NCBI GenBank assembly: GCA_965651365.1
Contig: CBFGSA010000129.1
Location: forward strand, 1-7,271
DNA from: DASSBG01 sp965651365
GTDB taxonomy: Bacteria > Pseudomonadota > Gammaproteobacteria > Xanthomonadales > Rhodanobacteraceae
Reading direction: 5' to 3'
Length of the DNA: 7,271 nucleotides
This document shows, one piece after another, positions 1-4,752 of this stretch (positions within the stretch are counted from its first letter, which is position 1; each line of letters begins with the position of its first letter). The notes under the pieces were generated by a model that saw only the letters and a list, made by a program, of their open reading frames with translations, was not told the DNA's origin and did no database searches. Both the position numbers and the translations under genes were made by a program.

Positions 1-2
1 GG

Positions 3-2225
3 CATCAGCATTTCAGTTGGGCCGATGCGCGCAACAACTTCTTTTTGGCATTGACGGCTGAGCGCGATGCCGACAACGATGGGACACGCGAAGCTGCGGA
101 GCGCGAAGCCGACGCCGAGGAGCGTCTGTATCGCTGGGCGACCACGTTTCGCTCTCTTGGTGATGTGGTCCATCTGCTGCAGGCTGCTTCGCAGCCCCAG
201 CACACCCGCAACGACCGCCATGATCCGCATGTGAACCCGAAGGACCAGCAAGGCTATGAGCCATTCAACAACGCGCGCCTGCTGCAGAATCAGAGTCTGG
301 GTGGCGACCACCCCAATGGTGGACAAGAATTCGTCCGGACGCTGTCGCATGCGGCCTTTGCCCAGTTTGCAACACGATTGCCGGATATCGATGGCTACCC
401 GATCCCGGATTTCGCCACGCCACTTCGCTTCTTCACCACCCGCAATCCCAGTGATGGACCCGGCGTATCACCGGACAACCGGTATGGCATGGCCGACTAC
501 AGCAACCGCGGGTTCTTTACCCGCGGCACCACGCCCGATGCCAACACTGCGTTGCCCGGCGTTTTTGACTATCCCGAGCCGGATCGGACCCTGAGCGGCT
601 TCACGCAGCAATCGACGCCTTGTGCCGAACTTCCGTCCATGCACGGCATTCTGGTCGACTGCACGACCTACTATCACAGTGTCTCCGATCCGGTACAGCC
701 TGGCCGCAGCGACGCGATCACTCCACAGCCCTTGCTCGCTCAAGGCATGTGGTGGAACTTCAGCTTGAGTGTCAGCGAAAACAAGTACACCCTGACCCCG
801 CGCATTTACCAGGCCATGGGCGACCTGACGATTCCGCGCGCGATTGCCTACAGCGCCGGGCTGCTGGACTACTTCTTTCGCGGCCAGCTTGAGGTCACCC
901 GGCCACCCAATCAGATCGTCGGGGTGCTGAACCAGGGCGCGACGCACCTGATGAATGCGCAGGGCTATCCCTGTGTCGGGCTGACCGCCTACGACGGCTG
1001 CCCGATCTTCGGCTTTCAGTCAATTCGGCTCAATGTGCGCAATGTCACGCCTCAGATCACCGAGAGCGGCACCGGCACGGTGATCGCCCAGGACCTGTCA
1101 TCCACCATCGCCAATCCCGGGCCGGGCGACGCGCGCCTGGTTGCGGTGGCCCGTTACCACCGCAACACCTACTACCAGCCCGACCTGTCCGGTGAGCGCG
1201 TGCAAGGCTACTCCAGTTCACCGCCGGCCCCGGTCACGGAACCCGAGTGCGCCTCCGGCCAGACGGTACGCACGGCCTATCCCGAGCTTTCGGTCTCCAA
1301 ATCCGCTGCGCTCAGCGCGGCGGAGCTGAATGGCAGCTCCCCGGCGACCGTACATTTCGATTTCAGCGATGATCCGATCCCGGTCAATGCCACCGATGTG
1401 TTCATCCAGGTGGTGTATCGCGGTCCGATGGGGGACGCGGCCCTGGGGACCGAGCCCGATGCCATCGCAGTTGGCACGCTGGATGTGCGCGAGCCCAGTT
1501 TTGTGGCTTTCTGGAACAATACCGACTACTGGTGGAACGGCAGCAACTGGCTGGCGCACACCAGCACCTATCCGAATGACAGCGCCAGGGACTTCTGGGT
1601 CTGTGCCGGCGGCGCACCACCCAAGCTGGTGTTCTACTATCAGGGTGGCAACGGCGCACCGGCCATGAGCGATCCCGTATCCGGCGCCAATATTCCCGGC
1701 GTGGTGCGGCTGGGCTTTCTGTTCCCGCCGCCGGACTTTGCCGGCCAGCGCAAGATCATCCGCGGCGTGCCGGTGGCGTACCCCATCTCGGGCCTGCCGC
1801 AGATCCCGATCCGTTCGACCTACACCAGCGGGCAGTTCCGCCAGGCCAATCTTGCGAACATCACGGCGGCGACGCTGGCCATGCCTGTCATCGATTGTGG
1901 CGACGGTCTGCCAAGTACGCCACAGTACTGGTGCTTCGACCCGATTCAGAAGCGGCGCGGCCAGCGCCTGGGCGCACCGGCCCAGCCCCTGTACCTGGAG
2001 CCGACCGGCTCGGGTACCTATCCGAACGATGTCGACTCGGTGCCGCTGCCCGCATTCACGGCGATTACTCCGCTGGCCAGTGGCACAATCCGCTTCGACA
2101 CCGACACTACCCTGCAAAACTGCCCAGGGCAGCCAAGCTTTCTTGCGCAACCACTGGGCGAAAGCCACGCGCAAATGATTCGATTGCGCGAAGAAGCGGC
2201 CAGTCTGGGCGTTGATCCACGCTGA
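3..2225 (+). CDS. Zn-dependent phospholipase C / S1-P1 nuclease-like exported protein, 5' partial
   Basis: The reading frame is open from the first in-frame codon to TGA at 2223-2225 (740 residues seen). The real start, and any signal peptide, lies left of the window. A TTG at 45 is only an internal Leu, because family-like sequence (FSWADARNNFF) continues upstream of it. Counting residues from the codon at 3: an H-x9-H segment, VVHLLQAASQPQHTRND, covers about 55-71 and resembles the metal-binding helix (HxxxDxxxPxH) of PLC/S1-P1-type hydrolases. GMADYSNRGFF (162-172) and PRAIAYSAGLLDYFFRG (278-294) recall motifs I associate with large bacterial proteins of this group. The second half looks beta-rich, with DVFIQVVYRG (465-474) and a Trp-rich stretch (500-517). 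Nine cysteines suggest disulfides and export. The Asp expected four residues after His57 is Ala61, so the site may be impaired. Substrate is unknown. I see no C-terminal anchor. The coding call is firm; the family call is from memory of motifs. Confidence 0.8.
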   Translation, partial: HQHFSWADARNNFFLALTAERDADNDGTREAAEREADAEERLYRWATTFRSLGDVVHLLQAASQPQHTRNDRHDPHVNPKDQQGYEPFNNARLLQNQSLGGDHPNGGQEFVRTLSHAAFAQFATRLPDIDGYPIPDFATPLRFFTTRNPSDGPGVSPDNRYGMADYSNRGFFTRGTTPDANTALPGVFDYPEPDRTLSGFTQQSTPCAELPSMHGILVDCTTYYHSVSDPVQPGRSDAITPQPLLAQGMWWNFSLSVSENKYTLTPRIYQAMGDLTIPRAIAYSAGLLDYFFRGQLEVTRPPNQIVGVLNQGATHLMNAQGYPCVGLTAYDGCPIFGFQSIRLNVRNVTPQITESGTGTVIAQDLSSTIANPGPGDARLVAVARYHRNTYYQPDLSGERVQGYSSSPPAPVTEPECASGQTVRTAYPELSVSKSAALSAAELNGSSPATVHFDFSDDPIPVNATDVFIQVVYRGPMGDAALGTEPDAIAVGTLDVREPSFVAFWNNTDYWWNGSNWLAHTSTYPNDSARDFWVCAGGAPPKLVFYYQGGNGAPAMSDPVSGANIPGVVRLGFLFPPPDFAGQRKIIRGVPVAYPISGLPQIPIRSTYTSGQFRQANLANITAATLAMPVIDCGDGLPSTPQYWCFDPIQKRRGQRLGAPAQPLYLEPTGSGTYPNDVDSVPLPAFTAITPLASGTIRFDTDTTLQNCPGQPSFLAQPLGESHAQMIRLREEAASLGVDPR

Positions 2226-2241
2226 CAGTCAATCCGCAAAA

Positions 2242-2269
2242 GCCGAAAGGCCGAAAGGCCGAAAGGCCG
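2242..2269. repeat. GCCGAAAG tandem repeat, 3.5 copies
   Basis: Three perfect head-to-tail copies of GCCGAAAG (2242-2249, 2250-2257, 2258-2265) are followed by GCCG. The array begins 16 bases after the stop codon of the exported-protein gene. As RNA, each unit can form a small GCC-GAAA-GGC or GGCC-GAAA-GGCC hairpin with a GNRA-type tetraloop; neighbouring hairpins share bases and so exclude one another. No T-run follows, so it is not an intrinsic terminator. Function is unknown: it may protect the 3' end of the upstream mRNA or simply be a slippage-prone microsatellite. Confidence 0.85.
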
Positions 2270-2270
2270 T

Positions 2271-2357
2271 AGACCGGCAGCACGCAGCGCTTCAGGGCAT
2301 CTGGTTCGATGCAATTGTCTTGCGTTGTGTCGTGGGCGACGTTAAACTTGCCGGTCT
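2271..2357. repeat. Widely spaced 9-bp inverted repeat around the tRNA promoter
   Basis: AGACCGGCA (2271-2279) is the exact reverse complement of TGCCGGTCT (2349-2357), with 69 bases between. The right arm covers the predicted discriminator and start site of the tRNA promoter; the left arm lies upstream of the -35 region. The arms could only pair in DNA or in a read-through transcript from the upstream gene. A chance match of this length in such a spacer is not very unlikely, so a function is speculative. Confidence 0.4.
2320..2348 (+). promoter_or_regulatory. Predicted sigma70-type promoter of the initiator tRNA / operon
   Basis: TTGCGT (2320-2325) and TAAACT (2343-2348) are separated by exactly 17 bases. 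They match the sigma70 -35 and -10 consensus at about three and four of six positions. The predicted start is near 2355, giving a leader of about seven bases before the tRNA. The bases after the -10 (TGCCGG) are GC-rich, as in the discriminators of stable-RNA promoters under stringent control. Position ahead of a tRNA strengthens the call; the hexamers alone are only moderate. Confidence 0.55.
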
Positions 2358-2361
2358 CTGA

Positions 2362-2438
2362 TGCGGGGTGGAGCAGTCTGGCAGCTCATCGGGCTCATAA
2401 CCCGAAGGTCGCAGGTTCGAATCCTGCCCCCGCTACCA
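2362..2438 (+). tRNA. metY: Initiator tRNA-fMet (CAT anticodon)
   Basis: This 77-nt cloverleaf carries formyl-Met for translation initiation. The acceptor stem is TGCGGGG with CCCCGCT, then A and an encoded CCA. The D stem is GAGC/GCTC, the anticodon arm TCGGG-CTCATAA-CCCGA, and the T arm GCAGG-TTCGAAT-CCTGC. Initiator hallmarks are the three consecutive G-C pairs in the anticodon stem, the A11-U24 pair in the D stem, and no Watson-Crick pair at 1-72. Here the 1-72 position is U-U, whereas E. coli has C-A. The place just upstream of rimP-nusA-infB matches E. coli metY, so the symbol is given by synteny. An elongator tRNA-Met or tRNA-Ile2 is unlikely because of the G-C triplet and the open 1-72 position. 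Confidence 0.96.
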
Positions 2439-2451
2439 GTTTTGGCAAGGG

Positions 2452-2473
2452 AGCCTCCACTGGAGGCTTTTTT
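2452..2473 (+). terminator. Intrinsic terminator after the initiator tRNA
   Basis: A perfect 6-bp GC-rich stem, GCCTCC (2453-2458) with GGAGGC (2462-2467), closes a 3-nt ACT loop and is extended by an A2452-T2468 pair. Six T follow (2468-2473). It begins 14 bases after the tRNA CCA end. It should end most tRNA transcripts, leaving rimP-nusA-infB to be reached by read-through or from another start. Confidence 0.85.
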
Positions 2474-2534
2474 GTTGGGCGCAGGGCAGCGCCGGGCTAC
2501 CGGGCACTGGGTGCAACCGCTGCTGGATGGTCGC

Positions 2535-2563
2535 GACATCGTTGGGAAAATGGCGACGATGTT
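2535..2563 (+). promoter_or_regulatory. Leader hairpin upstream of rimP
   Basis: ACATCGTTG (2536-2544) pairs with CGACGATGT (2554-2562) over nine positions including one T-G wobble, with a further G-T wobble at 2535/2563. The 9-nt loop is GGAAAATGG (2545-2553). It ends directly before the terminator-type hairpin at 2565. Part of its loop, AAAATGG, is complementary to CCATTTT in the 3' arm of that terminator, so the two elements could interact. A smaller hairpin, GGCGC/GCGCC at 2478-2493, lies further upstream. No known riboswitch class was recognised. Confidence 0.55.
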
Positions 2564-2564
2564 C

Positions 2565-2588
2565 AAATGGGCCGTGTGCCCATTTTTT
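2565..2588 (+). terminator. Terminator-type hairpin / probable attenuator ahead of rimP
   Basis: AAATGGGC (2565-2572) and GCCCATTT (2578-2585) form a perfect 8-bp stem around a CGTGT loop, and the T-run continues to 2588. This is a textbook intrinsic terminator shape, but it ends only 22 bases before the rimP start codon and after another terminator. It more likely modulates entry into rimP-nusA-infB than ends an unrelated unit. In E. coli the same operon is subject to NusA feedback on its leader; applying that here is inference. Confidence 0.8.
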
Positions 2589-2599
2589 GTTTCTGAAAT

Positions 2600-2613
2600 G
2601 AGAGTTTTTCTTG
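2600..2613 (+). promoter_or_regulatory. rimP ribosome binding site and TTG start
   Basis: GAGAG (2600-2604) lies six bases before TTG at 2611. An in-frame TGA at 2599-2601 excludes any earlier start. The next usable start, GTG at 2647, would remove conserved N-terminal sequence. TTG is therefore the best start, and it suggests modest translation. Confidence 0.75.
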
Positions 2614-3168
2614 GATACACGTGCACTTGCGACACAGTTTGAACAGGTGATCGAGCCCTTGGGGCTGGGTTGTCTGGGTGTGGAGTGGCTGCCGGCCGGC
2701 GCCCATTCGTGCTTGCGCGTGTATATCGAGCGGCGTGCCGCCGACGAGGAAGTGGATGTCGACGATTGTGAAGCGGCCAGCCGCGAGATTTCGGCCTGGC
2801 TGGATGTCGAGGATCCGATCGGCGGCCATTACAGCCTGGAAGTGTCCTCGCCGGGCCTGGACCGGCCGTTGTTCAGCGCCGAGCAGATGGCGCGGGCGGT
2901 TGGCGAGACGGTAAAGGTCAAGTTGCGCCTGATGCGCGACGGCACCCGCAAGCTGAGCGGCAGGGTGCGTGTGGTCGAGGGCGAATCCGTTCGACTCGAT
3001 TGCGCAGACAAGGGCGAGGTGGTGCTGGACTTCGCCGACATAGAACACGCCAGGGTGGAGCCCGACTGGGCCGCCCTGGGACTGGCGCCGGCGCCGCGCA
3101 AGGGCGGACGCGGGCACAGGGACAAGGGCAAGCAGAAGCGGGCGCACCGACGCGCCGGCAGGAGTTGA
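2611..3168 (+). CDS. rimP: Ribosome maturation factor RimP
   Basis: RimP (formerly YhbC/P15a) binds the immature 30S subunit in the cytoplasm and helps its late assembly. The 185-residue product has the N-terminal RimP domain at about 5-83, including LRVYIE (35-40), VDVDDC (48-53), LDVEDPI (64-70) and the family signature LEVSSPGLDRPLF (76-88). The SH3-like C-terminal domain spans about 89-152. E. coli RimP ends near the equivalent of residue 152, so residues 153-185 are an extra tail. That tail is very basic: 11 Lys/Arg in 163-185 with one Asp. It may add RNA contacts, which is inference. The start is TTG, preceded by GAGAG and by an in-frame stop at 2599. The nusA start codon follows the stop after five bases, so the two are probably translationally coupled. 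Confidence 0.96.
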   Translation: MDTRALATQFEQVIEPLGLGCLGVEWLPAGAHSCLRVYIERRAADEEVDVDDCEAASREISAWLDVEDPIGGHYSLEVSSPGLDRPLFSAEQMARAVGETVKVKLRLMRDGTRKLSGRVRVVEGESVRLDCADKGEVVLDFADIEHARVEPDWAALGLAPAPRKGGRGHRDKGKQKRAHRRAGRS

Positions 3169-3173
3169 CGGTC
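3161..3173 (+). promoter_or_regulatory. nusA ribosome binding site
   Basis: GGAG (3161-3164) lies nine bases before ATG at 3174 and overlaps the last codons of rimP. It selects this ATG over in-frame upstream codons back to 3000, which would overlap rimP and add sequence foreign to NusA. Confidence 0.8.
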
Positions 3174-4682
3174 ATGAGCAAAGAGCTGTTGATGGTGGTG
3201 GACGCGGTCGCGCACGAGAAGGGCGTGGACGAGGAAGTCATCGTGGGCGCGCTGGAAGCGGCGTTGGCATCGGCTGCGCGCAAGCGTTATCCGGATCAGG
3301 AAGTCGAGATCCGGGTGCAGATGGATCGCGATACCGGTGATTACGAAACCTTTCGTCGCTGGGAAGTGATCGCCGATGACGCCGAGATGGAGTCGCCGGA
3401 CTTCCAGTTGCGTCTGATGGATGCCGTGGAAGAGCAGCCCGGCATTGAGGTGGGCGAGTACATCGAGGAAAAGATCGAGAACGCCGAATACGGACGCATT
3501 GCAGCGCAGGCGGCCAAGCAGGTTATCATGCAGCGCGTGCGCGAAGCCGAGCGGGCCCAGGTGGTCGAGGCCTTCGAGGATCGTGTCGGTGAGCTGGTCA
3601 CGGGCATCGTCAAGCGGGTCGAACGCGGCAATGTGTACCTGGATCTGGGCGGCAACGCCGAGGCCATGGTGCCGCGTGACCGTTCCATTCCGCGCGAGTC
3701 GATCCGGGTCGGCGACCGCCTGCGTGGCTATTTGTATGAAGTGAGTTCCGAAGTGCGCGGACCGCAACTGTTCGTCTCGCGCACGGCACCGGAGTTCATG
3801 GTCGAGCTGTTCAAGCTGGAAGTGCCGGAAGTTGGCCAGGAGCTGGTCGAGCTGAAGGGCTGTGCGCGCGATCCGGGTGACCGTGCCAAGATTGCCGTGA
3901 TTGCCCACGACAGCCGCACCGATCCCATTGGTGCGTGCATCGGCATGCGCGGCTCGCGCGTGCAGGCGGTTTCGAACGAGCTCAATGGCGAGCGCATCGA
4001 CATCATCATGTGGAACGAGAACGATGCCCAGTTCGTGATCAATGCGATGGCGCCGGCCGAGGTGCAGTCGATCATCATGGACGAGGAAAAGCATTCCATG
4101 GACATCGCCGTGGCCGAGGACAAGCTGTCCCAGGCCATTGGCCGTGGCGGCCAGAACGTGCGCCTGGCCAGCAAGTTGACCGGCTGGCAGCTCAACGTGA
4201 TGACCCAGGACGATGTCACCGCCAAGAGCGAAGCCGAGCAGGAAGCGGCGCGCGAGGTGTTCATGGCCAAGCTCGAAGTCGATCAGGAAATCGCCAACAT
4301 CCTGGTCCAGGAAGGCTTCTCCAGCGTCGAGGAAATTGCCTATGTGCCCGACAGCGAGCTGCTGGCGGTGGAAGGCTTTGACGAAGACATCGTCGAGGAA
4401 TTGCGCTCGCGTGCCCGCGATGCGCTGCTGACCGATGCGCTGGCGGTCGAAGAAGGCCTGGAAGAGCACAAGCCCAGCGACGAGCTGCTGGCGCTGGAGG
4501 GCATGGACGACAGTCTGGCCTACGTGCTGGCCGAGCGCGAAGTCACGACAGTCGAGGATCTGGCCGATCTGGCCACGGTGGACCTCATGGATATCGATGG
4601 CATGGACGAGGAGCGCGCTGCGGCGCTGATCCTTGCGGCTCGCGCGCCGGAAATCGAGCGTCTGGAGGGCGAGGCCGGCTAG
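3174..4682 (+). CDS. nusA: Transcription termination/antitermination protein NusA
   Basis: NusA binds RNA polymerase and nascent RNA, enhances pausing and hairpin termination, and takes part in Nus/boxA antitermination. The product has 502 residues (E. coli 495). In order: the N-terminal polymerase-binding domain (about 1-130); an S1 domain (about 137-201, with GELVTGIVKRVERGNVYLDL); KH1 with its GxxG-type loop at CIGMRG (255-260); KH2 with AIGRGGQNVR (321-330); and two acidic helix-hairpin-helix repeats, AR1 (about 367-420, LLAVEGFDEDI) and AR2 (about 437-490, LLALEGMDDSL). Both AR repeats are present, as in E. coli, where the C-terminal region contacts the polymerase alpha subunit and masks RNA binding. 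Starting at ATG 3174 gives the usual N-terminus MSKELLMVVDAV. It sits between rimP and infB as in other gammaproteobacteria. No missing motif or frameshift was seen. Confidence 0.98.
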   Translation: MSKELLMVVDAVAHEKGVDEEVIVGALEAALASAARKRYPDQEVEIRVQMDRDTGDYETFRRWEVIADDAEMESPDFQLRLMDAVEEQPGIEVGEYIEEKIENAEYGRIAAQAAKQVIMQRVREAERAQVVEAFEDRVGELVTGIVKRVERGNVYLDLGGNAEAMVPRDRSIPRESIRVGDRLRGYLYEVSSEVRGPQLFVSRTAPEFMVELFKLEVPEVGQELVELKGCARDPGDRAKIAVIAHDSRTDPIGACIGMRGSRVQAVSNELNGERIDIIMWNENDAQFVINAMAPAEVQSIIMDEEKHSMDIAVAEDKLSQAIGRGGQNVRLASKLTGWQLNVMTQDDVTAKSEAEQEAAREVFMAKLEVDQEIANILVQEGFSSVEEIAYVPDSELLAVEGFDEDIVEELRSRARDALLTDALAVEEGLEEHKPSDELLALEGMDDSLAYVLAEREVTTVEDLADLATVDLMDIDGMDEERAAALILAARAPEIERLEGEAG

Positions 4683-4704
4683 TCCTCAAGCGGTAGTCGG
4701 ATCG

Positions 4705-4723
4705 GGGCATGCCCAGGCATGCC
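4705..4723 (+). repeat. Hairpin of two GGCATGCC palindromes between nusA and infB
   Basis: The 8-bp palindrome GGCATGCC occurs at 4706-4713 and 4716-4723; the first copy extends to GGGCATGCCC (4705-4714). In RNA the copies can fold as a 7-bp stem (4706-4712 with 4717-4723) around a CCAG loop. No T-run follows, so it is not an intrinsic terminator. It sits 17 bases before the infB ribosome binding site, where it might act on RNA processing or on the ratio of NusA to IF2. That role is inference. Confidence 0.65.
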
Positions 4724-4739
4724 GGTGCACAGGACAGGC

Positions 4740-4752
4740 GGAGAATCAAATC
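4740..4752 (+). promoter_or_regulatory. infB ribosome binding site
   Basis: GGAG (4740-4743) is nine bases before ATG at 4753, the same arrangement as for nusA. The resulting N-terminus begins with the IF2N motif, which supports the start. Confidence 0.75.

Noticed and set aside
45..47. TTG as the start of the first gene
   Set aside because: The frame stays open to the left edge and the upstream codons encode family-like sequence, so the gene starts outside the window.
1218..2174. Minus-strand open frame (318 codons) opposite the first gene
   Set aside because: Its Arg/Gly/His-rich composition is as expected from an antisense shadow; no domain or plausible ribosome binding site was seen.
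2242..2269. CRISPR array
   Set aside because: The 8-bp units are directly adjacent with no spacers.
2309..2642. Short open frames across the tRNA and rimP leader, both strands
   Set aside because: They read through the tRNA cloverleaf and terminator stems, so they are not protein genes.
3000..3173. Upstream in-frame extension of nusA
   Set aside because: It would overlap rimP and add residues unlike NusA; ATG at 3174 has a good GGAG and the normal N-terminus.
2829..4469. Long minus-strand open frame (546 codons) opposite nusA
   Set aside because: It lies antisense to a clear NusA, has His/Leu-rich composition typical of reversed GC-rich codons, and shows no recognisable domain.
4705..4723. 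Intrinsic terminator between nusA and infB
   Set aside because: The stem is good but no T-run follows.
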